A stretch of DNA of 19,899 nucleotides from Ruminococcaceae bacterium UBA2806 (GTDB lineage: Bacteria; Bacillota; Clostridia; Oscillospirales; Acutalibacteraceae): contig DEHG01000154.1 of the NCBI GenBank assembly GCA_002351795.1, forward strand, positions 18,648-38,546, given 5' to 3'. The notes beneath the pieces are model-generated. The model had not been told where the DNA came from, did no database searches, and saw only the letters and a program-made list of their open reading frames with translations. Of the stretch, positions 1 through 8,263 are shown piece after piece (positions within the stretch are counted from its first letter, which is position 1; the number at the start of each line of letters is the position of its first letter). The position numbers and the translations under genes were made by a program.

Positions 1-2
1 GC

Positions 3-305
3 GTTATGATAAATCCCTGCCTTATGCCGTTCCTTCATCTTCCGAGACTCGGATATAAAAGCGATGAGGGTGTGCTTGAATATATCAGGCTTTTTTCGGG
101 TCTTGCAGATGTTGACAGCGGACTTGTTTCGACTATTGTCGGAGGACAGGATGAATTGATAGATACTCACGATTTTACAAGAAGCGTTTTCCAGAACGAA
201 AGGTTCATTGTTGTGCCGGAGGGAAAACACAGCGGAGCGACAATGCCCCTTGAGGATATCTTCAAAGACCATAAGGAAGGCTTCTTTGAAAATGTAATAG
301 TATGA
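3..305 (+). CDS. C-terminal part of a probable alpha/beta-hydrolase-fold protein (5' end outside window)
   Basis: The reading frame is open from the first complete codon, so the gene very likely begins upstream; the ATG at 6 is probably internal. About 100 residues remain. Seen: a segment IVGGQDELIDTHDFTR followed some 20 residues later by VVPEGKHSGATMP. In alpha/beta hydrolases of the YqiA/esterase kind the late acidic residue (GxxDE) and a following His (GxHS) complete the catalytic triad, and this fragment has both in the right order and spacing. The nucleophile region would lie outside the window. Stop at 303-305; the next gene starts 37 nt downstream on the same strand. The family call is inference from these two motifs only. 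Confidence 0.45.
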   Translation, partial: VMINPCLMPFLHLPRLGYKSDEGVLEYIRLFSGLADVDSGLVSTIVGGQDELIDTHDFTRSVFQNERFIVVPEGKHSGATMPLEDIFKDHKEGFFENVIV

Positions 306-341
306 GTACAATAAGTGCCTGTTTTGAAAAGGTGAAAATAA

Positions 342-1511
342 ATGTATCTTAAATCATATTTGATCGCAATATTAAAAGTAAAAAATGTTTTATTGCTGCT
401 CACAGGTCTGTTTCTGTTCTTTACAGGTATAGGCGATATTATTTCCCTTATACTATATTATTGGGGAGACTGGAATACGGTGCTTCATGCCCGTTCTGTT
501 CCTGAAGCGGCTGCCGGAATAATAATAGCACCGGTACTTATTCTGATTGCGGCATTTTCCAGAAATAAAATCAGGGACGCAGTTTTTTATTCAGGCTATT
601 TTGAGACAAATCTTTACGGAAATGTCTGGTATAATGAGCTGTCATGTGCGACAGGATACAGTGCTAAAAAGGTCAAAAGAGATCTTCGCTTTCTGAGGAT
701 ATTCTATATGAAACGCTTTTCCTTTGTGACGGGCGGAAACGGGGAGTACATAGAGCTTTTCAGCAAAAGAGTAACGTGCAGATGCAGGAACTGCGGAGCT
801 GTAATAGATAAAAATGAATATTTCACCGGACTTTGTCCTTATTGCAAAACGCCTGATATTTTTGCGTCAGTAATAACAGACAACAAAATATACAGTATTA
901 CAAATGATGTGCAAAGCGTCAGAACGTCTCCTGTTTATTATCTCAAAAAGCATATTAATTTAAAGATGGGATTGCTTATTACGGCATTGTCCTTTTCAGG
1001 TGCGTTTTTGTTTGCACTGTTCTGCATGATAATGGACTATATTTCAAAATATAACGATATGGACTATCAGAAGGATCTGATCCTGTCCGGTAAAGGCTAT
1101 GCAAGCATTGAGATTAATCAGAAACAGATGGTCGATACTATAGTCTGGGATATTTTCTTTATCATGATATTATTGCCTATAGTAATTATCTGCATAAAGA
1201 AGCTTCATATAATAGCGTCTTCAAGAGGATTGTCTGGACTGTTCGCAGATTCAAAGGCGGCGTTTATAGATTTAAGTGTTGTCGAAGATGCCAATTACTC
1301 TGCTTCGCTTCTGAGAAGGTGCATACAGAGCGGATACCTTAAAAACTGTACAATGGAAAATCATGACGGCGCGATAATGATATCTCTTGCTAGGAAAATC
1401 GTCAGGGACAGCTGTCCATACTGCGGTGCGCCTGTTTCCGGTGCAGTTGGCGAGAATTACATATGCGGTTTCTGTCATAATACGATAATGGGAGTTATCA
1501 GAAAAAGATAA
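342..1511 (+). CDS. Membrane protein with duplicated (two-helix, winged-helix-like, zinc-ribbon) module
   Basis: 389 residues, not assigned to a named family. Four hydrophobic segments are visible at about 13-40, 57-72, 207-234 and 268-285. Each pair is followed by a basic region that reads like a winged helix (about 85-140 and 300-350; the first contains ELSCATGYSAKKVKRDLRFL) and then a Cys4 zinc ribbon: C148/C151/C165/C168 and C358/C361/C375/C378 (CPYC and CGFC knuckles). The protein therefore looks like an internal duplication with both ribbons probably on the cytoplasmic side. Similar helix-plus-ribbon parts occur in Firmicute XpaC-like proteins, but no XpaC domain is seen. Start ATG has AAAGG about 8 nt upstream. 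It is followed after 12 nt by a small gene, suggesting an operon. Function unknown. Confidence 0.75.
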   Translation: MYLKSYLIAILKVKNVLLLLTGLFLFFTGIGDIISLILYYWGDWNTVLHARSVPEAAAGIIIAPVLILIAAFSRNKIRDAVFYSGYFETNLYGNVWYNELSCATGYSAKKVKRDLRFLRIFYMKRFSFVTGGNGEYIELFSKRVTCRCRNCGAVIDKNEYFTGLCPYCKTPDIFASVITDNKIYSITNDVQSVRTSPVYYLKKHINLKMGLLITALSFSGAFLFALFCMIMDYISKYNDMDYQKDLILSGKGYASIEINQKQMVDTIVWDIFFIMILLPIVIICIKKLHIIASSRGLSGLFADSKAAFIDLSVVEDANYSASLLRRCIQSGYLKNCTMENHDGAIMISLARKIVRDSCPYCGAPVSGAVGENYICGFCHNTIMGVIRKR

Positions 1512-1523
1512 GGAGTTTAAAGC

Positions 1524-1757
1524 GTGAATAATAACGGATTTGACAGCAGGGATGACTTTTACAGCGGCTATGATAATAACAGTCAGAATGGCGGCGGATT
1601 TTATACAGGCTATGATGATAATAAAGAGGATACATATGCAGATCCTTTTTCAGGCGGCAATTATAACCAGAATGCAGGTTTATCAGAAGCTTCGCAGTTG
1701 AAGAAGCTCAAAGCTGAATATAAACTGATAACTGAAAGCTTACAACTGACCATGTGA
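1524..1757 (+). CDS. Small Gly/Asn/Asp/Tyr-rich hypothetical protein, GTG start
   Basis: 77 residues beginning at GTG 1524, supported by an AAGGAG motif with 8-nt spacing that overlaps the stop of the preceding gene. Two copies of a short motif are visible, FYSGYDNN (12-19) and FYTGYDDN (26-33), in an otherwise disordered Asn/Gly/Asp-rich stretch. A short charged, potentially helical end (about 55-72) follows. It has no signal peptide and no recognised domain. Its place directly behind the zinc-ribbon membrane protein suggests a shared role. It may also be the surviving N-terminus of a longer XpaC-like protein, since the disordered head ends just as a helical region starts; that is speculation. 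The low-complexity composition makes function assignment unreliable. Confidence 0.55.
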   Translation: MNNNGFDSRDDFYSGYDNNSQNGGGFYTGYDDNKEDTYADPFSGGNYNQNAGLSEASQLKKLKAEYKLITESLQLTM

Positions 1758-1769
1758 AAGGAAAAAACG

Positions 1770-2247
1770 ATGTTCAGAGATGTAGTTAGAAAAAAACGTA
1801 AAATTACTGATGAGGAATGTATTGATATTCTGAAAAGTGAAAAAAGAGGGGTGCTTTCCGTTATCGGTGACGGGGGTTATCCATATGGTATGCCGCTGAA
1901 TCATTTCTATAATGACGGGGACGGGAAAATATATTTCCACAGCGGAAAAACAGGTCATAAAATAGATGCAATGAAGGCAAATGACAAGGCTTCATTCTGC
2001 GTTTATGACAGCGGTTTCCGCAGGGATGGAGAATGGGCGTTTGAATATAAAGAGCGTTATTGTTTTCGGAAGGATAGAATTTGTTGAAGACTACAATAAA
2101 GCGATGGATATAAGCCGCAGACTGAGCCGTAAGTTTACGGATAATGAGGAATATATTGAAAATGAGGTAAGTAAGTACGGCAGGAACACACTTGTTTTTG
2201 CACTTGTACCCGAGCATATTACGGGGAAGATCGTGAATGAGGCGTAG
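1770..2247 (+). pseudogene. NimA-like pyridoxamine 5'-phosphate oxidase-family flavoprotein, frameshifted
   Basis: The first 90 or so codons (from ATG 1770, AAAGGA upstream) read MFRDVVRKKRKITDEE, then a VLSVIGDGGYPYGMPLNH strand pair and IYFHSGKTGHKIDAM, as in the FMN-binding split barrel of PNPOx-family Nim proteins. At the TTT of 2040-2042 the frame breaks. Dropping one T restores WALNIKSVIVFGRIEF and runs on in the other frame to the stop at 2245-2247, giving 158 residues, the normal Nim-like length. In the present sequence translation would end at 2087 with a foreign ten-residue tail and would lack the C-terminal barrel and helices. The family is linked to flavin-dependent reductions and sometimes nitroimidazole resistance; the substrate here is unknown. 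A sequencing error cannot be excluded. Confidence 0.85.
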
Positions 2248-2250
2248 GAC

Positions 2251-2955
2251 ATGAAAACAGTCAGAAGGGGCTTTGTGCCGGAGGATGAAAGATTTTTTTC
2301 AGATGATTCTCTTATAACATTAAAAAAAGCGTCAAAGGATATAAAGTATCTCATAGATAACGGCTATCCAATAAAATCCGCTTCAACATTTGTTGGCGAT
2401 CACTATCTATTGTCAGAACGTCAGCGTCTTGCGATTGTAAGAAGTATATCAAGTGAAGAAATGCTGAAGCTTCGCCGGGAAAAACAGCTTACTTCGCCCG
2501 AAAAGGGCAGTACTGTGCATATTGACGGTTTCAATACGATAATAACCCTTGAAGTTGCATACTCCGGCAGTCCGCTGTTTGAAGGGATGGACGGGTGTAT
2601 TCGTGATCTTGCCGGACTTCGTGGAACATACCGCATTGTTGACAAAACGATGCTGGCTCTTGAGGCGGTCGGAAAGGCGCTTTGTGATCTTGGAATAGGG
2701 AAGGCTGTTTTTTATATCGACAAGCCTGTTTCAAATTCCGGCAGACTGGCGCAGCTTATCAGTGAAACATTTATGGAAACACCATTTGAGACTGAAACGG
2801 TCGTCATGAATGAGGTTGACTTTGAACTGAAAAAACATGAAAATGTCATTTCGGGTGATGCTATTATTTTGGATGAGTGTAAAAGCTGGATAAATTTTGT
2901 AAGGGCAGTACTCGAAAAAGAAAAACTGCTTGGCAATGCGATAAAGGTGTGGTAA
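2251..2955 (+). CDS. DUF434 domain-containing protein
   Basis: 234 residues. The N-terminus (RRGFVPEDERFFSDDS, then LKKASKDIKYLIDNGYPIKS, then LLSERQRLAIVRS) matches the DUF434 signature of a helical domain with a conserved ERQRLA segment. The C-terminal half begins with HIDGFNTIITLEVAYSGSPL and contains GLRGTYR and ILDECKSW, the pattern of the associated DUF5616-like domain. This half has acidic residues at strand ends in a Rossmann-like arrangement that could be nuclease-related, but no activity is established. It starts 3 nt after the Nim-like reading frame ends and finishes just before uvrB, so it is probably translated from the same message. The family name comes from recalled conserved motifs. 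Confidence 0.8.
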   Translation: MKTVRRGFVPEDERFFSDDSLITLKKASKDIKYLIDNGYPIKSASTFVGDHYLLSERQRLAIVRSISSEEMLKLRREKQLTSPEKGSTVHIDGFNTIITLEVAYSGSPLFEGMDGCIRDLAGLRGTYRIVDKTMLALEAVGKALCDLGIGKAVFYIDKPVSNSGRLAQLISETFMETPFETETVVMNEVDFELKKHENVISGDAIILDECKSWINFVRAVLEKEKLLGNAIKVW

Positions 2956-2959
2956 TTTG

Positions 2960-4915
2960 ATGGATAGATTTAAACTGGTGTCCGACTATAAGCCTACCGG
3001 CAGTCAGCCGCAGGCTATTGACGAGCTTGTTAAAAGCATAAAGGCGGGCAATAAGGAGCAGACGCTTCTTGGCGTTACGGGTTCGGGCAAAACATTTACA
3101 ATGGCAAATATAATTGAAAGGCTTAACCGCCCTACTCTTGTGCTTGCCCATAATAAAACGCTTGCCGCACAGCTTTGCGAGGAATTCCGTTCATTCTTTC
3201 CCGAAAATGCGGTCGAATACTTTGTGTCATATTATGACTACTATCAGCCGGAAGCATATGTGCCGACAACGGATACCTATATCGAAAAGGACAGCTCTAT
3301 CAATGACGAGATAGATAAGCTAAGACACAGCGCAACACTTGCCCTTTCTGAAAGACGTGATGTTATAATCGTTGCAAGCGTATCATGCATTTATTCTTTG
3401 GGAAATCCTATTGATTACCGGAATATGGTGATATCACTTCGTCCGGGCATGGAAAAGTCAAGGGATGATCTGCTGAAAAAGCTTGTGGAGCTTCAATACG
3501 AAAGAAATGACATTGACTTCACAAGAAATAAATTCAGGGTCAGGGGAGATGTGGTGGAGATATTCCCTGCCTATTCATCGGACAGCATTATCCGTGTTGA
3601 GTTTTTCGGAGACGAGATAGACAGGATAAGCGAGCTTAATCCAGTAACGGGTGAGGTAAAGTCTGATCTTCGTCATGCGGCGATATATCCTGCATCTCAT
3701 TATATAGTTCCGAGGGAAAAAATAGAGATTGCCGTTAAAGAGATAGAAAAAGAGCTTGATGAAAGAATAGAATATTTCAAGGCAAGAGGAAAGCTCCTTG
3801 AAGCGCAGAGGATAGAACAGCGAACACGCTATGATATAGAAATGCTCATGGAGATAGGCTTTTGCAGCGGTATCGAAAACTATTCCCGTGTACTTTCCGG
3901 AAGAAAACCCGGAAGTGTGCCGTATACTCTGCTTGATTATTTCCCGGATGACTATTTGCTGTTTGTCGATGAATCCCATGTAATGCTGCCGCAGGTAAGA
4001 GGAATGTACGGCGGCGACAGGGGACGAAAGGAAAACCTTGTGGAATACGGTTTCCGGCTTCCGTCCGCATATGACAACAGACCGCTGAATTTTGACGAAT
4101 TTTACAGTCATATAAATCAGGCGGTTTTTGTAAGCGCAACGCCGGGAGATCTTGAGCTTGAAAAGAGCGCAGTTGTTGCCGAGCAGGTAATACGTCCTAC
4201 AGGGCTTCTTGATCCTGAGATAAGCGTTCGTCCGACAGAGGGGCAGATGGATGATCTCATATCCGAGATAAACGAAAGGATACCCAGAAAGCAGCGTACA
4301 CTTGTTACAACGCTGACAAAGAAAATGGCGGAGGATCTTACGGATTATCTTACAACAATGGGAATAAAGGTGCGCTATATGCACCATGATATTGATACTG
4401 TTGAGCGAATGCAGATAATACGGGATCTGCGTCTTGGTGAATTTGATGTGCTTGTCGGTATAAACCTTCTGCGTGAGGGGCTTGACATACCGGAGGTTTC
4501 GCTTGTAGCGATACTGGATGCGGATAAGGAGGGCTTTCTCCGGAGTGAGAGAAGTCTTATACAGACGATAGGAAGGGCTGCAAGAAATGCCGAAGGAAAG
4601 GTAATAATGTATGCGGATGTTGTGACGGATTCGATGGAGAGGGCGATAACCGAGACAGAGCGCCGCCGCAGTATACAGATGAAATACAATGAAGAAAACG
4701 GCATTGTACCGAAAACGATAACCAAGAAGGTCAGTGATATAATAGAGATATCCTCAAAGACGGATGAAAAACTCAGGAGCAAGACAAAGATGAGCAGAGC
4801 GGAGCGTGAAAAGCTGATAGCGCAGCTAACAAAGGAAATGAAGGCTGCCGCAAAGCTGCTTGAATTTGAACATGCTGCATATCTCAGGGACAAGATAAAG
4901 GAGCTGCAAGGATGA
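2960..4915 (+). CDS. uvrB: UvrABC excinuclease subunit B
   Basis: UvrB is the damage-verification helicase of nucleotide excision repair; it receives lesions from UvrA and recruits UvrC. It is 651 residues from the ATG at 2960. A TTG immediately before could add one residue, but AAAGGTG is better spaced for the ATG. Walker A GVTGSGKT is at 38-45. The beta-hairpin that clamps one strand, YYDYYQPEAYVP, is at 91-102. The Walker B/DEAD-like DESH begins at D337. Helicase motif VI appears as QTIGRAARNAEG. The C-terminal UVR motif that contacts UvrC covers about the last 35 residues (QLTKEMKAAAKLLEFEHAA). Length and motif order are normal. No uvrA follows; the next item is a nucleotidyltransferase stub. 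Confidence 0.99.
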   Translation: MDRFKLVSDYKPTGSQPQAIDELVKSIKAGNKEQTLLGVTGSGKTFTMANIIERLNRPTLVLAHNKTLAAQLCEEFRSFFPENAVEYFVSYYDYYQPEAYVPTTDTYIEKDSSINDEIDKLRHSATLALSERRDVIIVASVSCIYSLGNPIDYRNMVISLRPGMEKSRDDLLKKLVELQYERNDIDFTRNKFRVRGDVVEIFPAYSSDSIIRVEFFGDEIDRISELNPVTGEVKSDLRHAAIYPASHYIVPREKIEIAVKEIEKELDERIEYFKARGKLLEAQRIEQRTRYDIEMLMEIGFCSGIENYSRVLSGRKPGSVPYTLLDYFPDDYLLFVDESHVMLPQVRGMYGGDRGRKENLVEYGFRLPSAYDNRPLNFDEFYSHINQAVFVSATPGDLELEKSAVVAEQVIRPTGLLDPEISVRPTEGQMDDLISEINERIPRKQRTLVTTLTKKMAEDLTDYLTTMGIKVRYMHHDIDTVERMQIIRDLRLGEFDVLVGINLLREGLDIPEVSLVAILDADKEGFLRSERSLIQTIGRAARNAEGKVIMYADVVTDSMERAITETERRRSIQMKYNEENGIVPKTITKKVSDIIEISSKTDEKLRSKTKMSRAEREKLIAQLTKEMKAAAKLLEFEHAAYLRDKIKELQG

Positions 4916-4927
4916 TGGAGGTTAGTA

Positions 4928-5008
4928 ATGACAGATACGGTATATTCTGTAGAAGGTATAAGAGCTTTGCTTCGACCTGTATCTGACACCTATCATATTA
5001 AAGGGTAA
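4928..5008 (+). pseudogene. N-terminal stub of an MNT-type nucleotidyltransferase
   Basis: A 26-codon frame (MTDTVYSVEGIRALLRPVSD, then TYHIKG, stop) starts 12 nt after uvrB behind a good GGAGG with 6-nt spacing. The peptide matches the first helix of small minimal nucleotidyltransferases (MNT; the antitoxin side of HEPN/MNT pairs), which usually begin with a similar VYSxxEIxxxxxPIxxxYxVK stretch. The stop falls just where the catalytic LFGSYARG motif should follow, and nothing downstream restores it. It is therefore read as a decayed gene. It may still be translated as a short peptide, because the initiation region is intact. Confidence 0.55.
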
Positions 5009-5045
5009 ATATAATTCAGATCATAAATGAAAGGCGGGTAAAAAA

Positions 5046-6041
5046 ATGTCATTTGAAGGTCTTGACAAAAAAGAAAATATGGAGCAGAATAGTAAGGTTG
5101 AAATCACAGGGTTGGATTTTTGCCGTCCTGTTGAGGAACAATTCAGCGATGAAGAAATGCAGGAAAACTATCTGCCGTTCAATCCTGAAAAGCTGAGCGA
5201 ACAGGAGCATAATGTTTCCGGGCTTGATTCGGTAAGACATATAAACCCGGAAATAAGATCGGATGTTCCGGCTGATTTTTCGGAGGATACATTCTATGCG
5301 GATGAGCTTAGCAGCGGAGATAATGTGAATATTACCGGTCTTGACAGCATAAAGCATATAGCCGAGCCGTCACTTCCGAAAATGTCGTCATTTGCAGTCA
5401 ATCTGATAAAGCTTGTTGACCGTGCAAAGGAGCTTGATGTAAACTGCCGTGTTTTCGGCGCAGATAAGCACCAGTACAAATTCAATTCTGTAATATCACT
5501 TTCAAAAGTCCGTGATTTTGAAAAAAGGCACAAAATCACCTTCCCGCAGGCATATGTTGATTACCTGACGCAGGTAGGCGACGGCGGAGCAGGTCCCGAT
5601 TTAGGACTTTATTCGCTTGATGAGGTGGAGTATAATAATTATACCGATCACTGCGAGACATCATGTACTCTTGAGCATGTAAGGGCAAGATCGGATTTCT
5701 ATACTATCCCTTACACCATAGAGGGCAAAGAGCCTCTTGTAACTTCCGGACTTGACGAGAAAAAATGGTTTGAATGGTATGAAGCGCTTGGAGCGTCCTG
5801 CGCTAACGGCGGCAATTTCCGCAAAAAGGCAACGGAGCTTTATAACGGTCTTGTAGAGATATCTGCAATGGGCGGAACAAATGCTATGTACCTTATCTGC
5901 GAGGGTGATCTTAAAGGAAAGCTTTGTGCATTTACGCTTGATATTGACGATAAAGTACATATTTTTGATATCAGCTTTGAGGACTGGATGTTCAATCACT
6001 TCAAGCGCATTGTTGAAAAATTTGAACACATGGCAAAATGA
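5046..6041 (+). CDS. SUKH (SMI1/KNR4) family protein with three N-terminal GLD repeats
   Basis: 331 residues. The C-terminal half carries the SUKH fold signature: a helix with VRDFEKRHKITFPQAYVDYL (155-174) then QVGDGGAGPDLGLYSLDE, which is the classic hydrophobic helix plus G-rich turn before the beta sheet. SUKH domains commonly act as immunity proteins against contact-dependent or polymorphic toxins, but some are housekeeping adaptors. The first 110 residues are acidic and carry three related motifs: EITGLDFCRPVEE (19-31), NVSGLDSVRHINPE (56-69) and NITGLDSIKHIAEP (95-108), plus a weaker FEGLD at the start. No signal peptide or membrane helix is seen. AAAGGCGGG lies upstream of the ATG. 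No partner toxin is visible nearby, so an immunity role is only a family-based possibility. Confidence 0.75.
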   Translation: MSFEGLDKKENMEQNSKVEITGLDFCRPVEEQFSDEEMQENYLPFNPEKLSEQEHNVSGLDSVRHINPEIRSDVPADFSEDTFYADELSSGDNVNITGLDSIKHIAEPSLPKMSSFAVNLIKLVDRAKELDVNCRVFGADKHQYKFNSVISLSKVRDFEKRHKITFPQAYVDYLTQVGDGGAGPDLGLYSLDEVEYNNYTDHCETSCTLEHVRARSDFYTIPYTIEGKEPLVTSGLDEKKWFEWYEALGASCANGGNFRKKATELYNGLVEISAMGGTNAMYLICEGDLKGKLCAFTLDIDDKVHIFDISFEDWMFNHFKRIVEKFEHMAK

Positions 6042-6046
6042 GGAAT

Positions 6047-6064
6047 GTACAATGTACAATGTAC
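6047..6064. repeat. Short tandem repeat of GTACAAT
   Basis: GTACAATGTACAATGTAC consists of two and a half 7-bp units just after the SUKH gene stop. Each GTAC is palindromic, so the block is also a set of inverted repeats. It opens a 225-nt gene-free stretch (6042-6266) in which I see no convincing promoter, terminator or gene remnant. Confidence 0.7.
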
Positions 6065-6266
6065 TAAGATTTTGCTGTTACACTGAATGGAGAAACAGAG
6101 CTTTTAAAGCTTACTTACACAATGTATCCGTGAAAAGCACCAGTCTGATATGATATAAATGTATGTGTCAGATCTGGTTTGACATATTCAGGTTATGATT
6201 TAAGTTTTACAGCAGAAGAGTAAACAAAGGTGTGTTACTGCTTATATTAAAGGAGAACGAAGAGAA

Positions 6267-8258
6267 TTGGCTAAGAAAAAGGAAAAGCAGGAATATGGAA
6301 ATGAAAGTATAGTAACGCTCAAGGGTGCTGACAGAGTAAGAAAACGTCCCGCCGTAATATTCGGTTCGGACGGAATAGAGGGTTGTCAGCACTCTGCGTT
6401 TGAGATACTTTCCAATTCCATAGACGAAGCAAGAGAGGGCTATGGCAAGGAGATAAAAGTAACGAGATTTAACGATCATTCAATAGAGATCGAGGATTTC
6501 GGACGAGGTATACCCGTAGATTATAATAAGAATGAGGAAAGATATAACTGGGAGCTTGTGTTCTGCGAATTGTATGCAGGCGGCAAGTATAATAACAGCG
6601 AAGCGGAAAACTATGAATTTTCCCTCGGTCTGAACGGTCTCGGTCTTTGCTCGACACAGTATTCATCGGAATATATGGATGTTGAGATCAGACGTGACAA
6701 TACGCTTTTTACCCTGCATTTTGAACATGGTGAAAATATCGGCGGTCTTAAAAAGGAACCGTATAAGGGTAAAAAAACAGGCACGAAAATACGCTGGAAG
6801 CCCGATATAGATGTTTTTACAGATATAAATATCGGTGATGATTATTTTACGGATATAATCCGCCGTCAGGCTATCGTCAATGCAGGTATAAAATTCCTGT
6901 ATAAAAGTGAAAAAGAGGACGGCGGCTTTGATGAACAGGAATTTATCTATGAAAACGGCATAGAGGATCACGTTAAGGAGCTTGTCGGAGAGGATGCGCT
7001 TTCCTCGGTACAGTTCTGGCAGACGGAAAAATTTGTCCGTGACAGAGAGGATAAGCCCGAATATAAAACAAAGATAAATATTGCCCTTGCCTTTTCCAAT
7101 AAGGTAAGCACAGCGGAATATTATCACAATTCCTCATGGCTGGAATACGGCGGCGCACCCGAAAGGGCAGTAAAGAACGCCTTTGTATATGCGATAGATT
7201 CCTATCTTAAAGCCAACGGAAAATATACAAAGAATGAAGCAAAGATAAATATTGATGATGTAAAGGACTGTCTTGTTATCGTCATTTCATCCTTTTCAAG
7301 CGTTACATCCTATGAGAACCAGACAAAGAAGGCTATCACAAATAAGGGCATACAGGATGCAATGACGGAATACCTCAGACATCAGCTTGAAGTCTATTTT
7401 ATTGAAAACAAGCTTGATGCGGAAAAAATAGCAGGTCAGGTGCTTATAAACAAGAGAAGCCGTGAAAGCGCCGAAAAGACAAGGCTTAATATAAAAAAGA
7501 CTCTTGCAGGGAATATGGATATGACGGGCAGGGTCGCAAAATTCGTTGACTGCCGAAGCAGGAACAAGGACGAAAGAGAGCTTTTCATCGTTGAGGGAGA
7601 TTCGGCTTTAGGCGCCTGCAAGCAGGCAAGAAATCCCGATTTCCAGGCAATAATGCCGATAAGAGGAAAGATACTGAACTGTCTGAAAGCTGATTACAAT
7701 AAGATTTTCAAAAGCGAGATAATTACCGATCTGCTGAAAGTCCTCGGCTGTGGAGTTGAGGTAAAGTCAAAGGCAAATAAGGATCTTGCGACCTTTGACA
7801 TGGAGCTTCTGCGCTGGAACAAGATAATATTCTGTACAGATGCCGATGTTGACGGCTTTCATATACGCACATTGCTTATGACGATGATATACCGTCTTGC
7901 GCCGACTCTGATAAAAGAGGGCAAGGTATATATCGCAGAGTCGCCGCTGTATGAGATAACGACAAAGGATAAGGTATATTTTGCCTATACCGAAGCCGAG
8001 AAGGAGCAGTTCATAAAAGAGATAGGCGACAAGAAATTCACGATACAGCGTTCAAAGGGACTTGGTGAAAACGAGCCTGAGATGATGAGCCTGACGACAA
8101 TGGATCCGGCGACAAGAAGGCTTATAAAGATAATGCCTGACGATGCAAAGAAAACAGCGGAGATGTTTGATATTCTTTTAGGCGACAATCTTGCAGTGCG
8201 CCGTGATTATATTGTCGAGAACGGAGCAAAGTATATTGACGATATAGATGTATCTTAA
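6267..8258 (+). CDS. Type IIA DNA topoisomerase subunit B (GyrB/ParE-like, divergent)
   Basis: 663 residues from a TTG start with AAAGGAG 11 nt upstream; no ATG is available near the conserved N-terminus. This is the ATPase/Toprim subunit that pairs with the A subunit at 10137. The GHKL ATPase has the N box EILSNSIDEARE, the Mg/ADP-binding DFGRGIPVD and a G2 loop GLNGLGLCS (canonical GGLHGVG is changed). The Toprim domain has FIVEGDSALG, MPIRGKILN and the metal site DADVDGFHIRTLLMTM. The C-terminus has RSKGLGENEPEMM, where QYKGLGEMNPEQL is typical. The changes in otherwise near-invariant loops suggest a second, divergent topoisomerase pair rather than the housekeeping gyrase. Its partner gene is now separated by a restriction-modification module. 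Confidence 0.92.
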   Translation: MAKKKEKQEYGNESIVTLKGADRVRKRPAVIFGSDGIEGCQHSAFEILSNSIDEAREGYGKEIKVTRFNDHSIEIEDFGRGIPVDYNKNEERYNWELVFCELYAGGKYNNSEAENYEFSLGLNGLGLCSTQYSSEYMDVEIRRDNTLFTLHFEHGENIGGLKKEPYKGKKTGTKIRWKPDIDVFTDINIGDDYFTDIIRRQAIVNAGIKFLYKSEKEDGGFDEQEFIYENGIEDHVKELVGEDALSSVQFWQTEKFVRDREDKPEYKTKINIALAFSNKVSTAEYYHNSSWLEYGGAPERAVKNAFVYAIDSYLKANGKYTKNEAKINIDDVKDCLVIVISSFSSVTSYENQTKKAITNKGIQDAMTEYLRHQLEVYFIENKLDAEKIAGQVLINKRSRESAEKTRLNIKKTLAGNMDMTGRVAKFVDCRSRNKDERELFIVEGDSALGACKQARNPDFQAIMPIRGKILNCLKADYNKIFKSEIITDLLKVLGCGVEVKSKANKDLATFDMELLRWNKIIFCTDADVDGFHIRTLLMTMIYRLAPTLIKEGKVYIAESPLYEITTKDKVYFAYTEAEKEQFIKEIGDKKFTIQRSKGLGENEPEMMSLTTMDPATRRLIKIMPDDAKKTAEMFDILLGDNLAVRRDYIVENGAKYIDDIDVS

Positions 8259-8263
8259 GCAGA

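Noticed and set aside
3575..4387. 270-codon minus-strand frame opposite uvrB
   Set aside because: It is fully overlapped by well-conserved uvrB; composition and content show no family resemblance.
4375..4989. 204-codon Ser/Ile-rich minus-strand frame opposite the uvrB 3' end
   Set aside because: It is a typical antisense shadow of codon-biased coding sequence, with no domain.
6179..6207. TTGACA upstream of the topoisomerase B gene as a -35 box
   Set aside because: No acceptable -10 hexamer lies 16-18 bp downstream; TATGAT is only 10 bp away.
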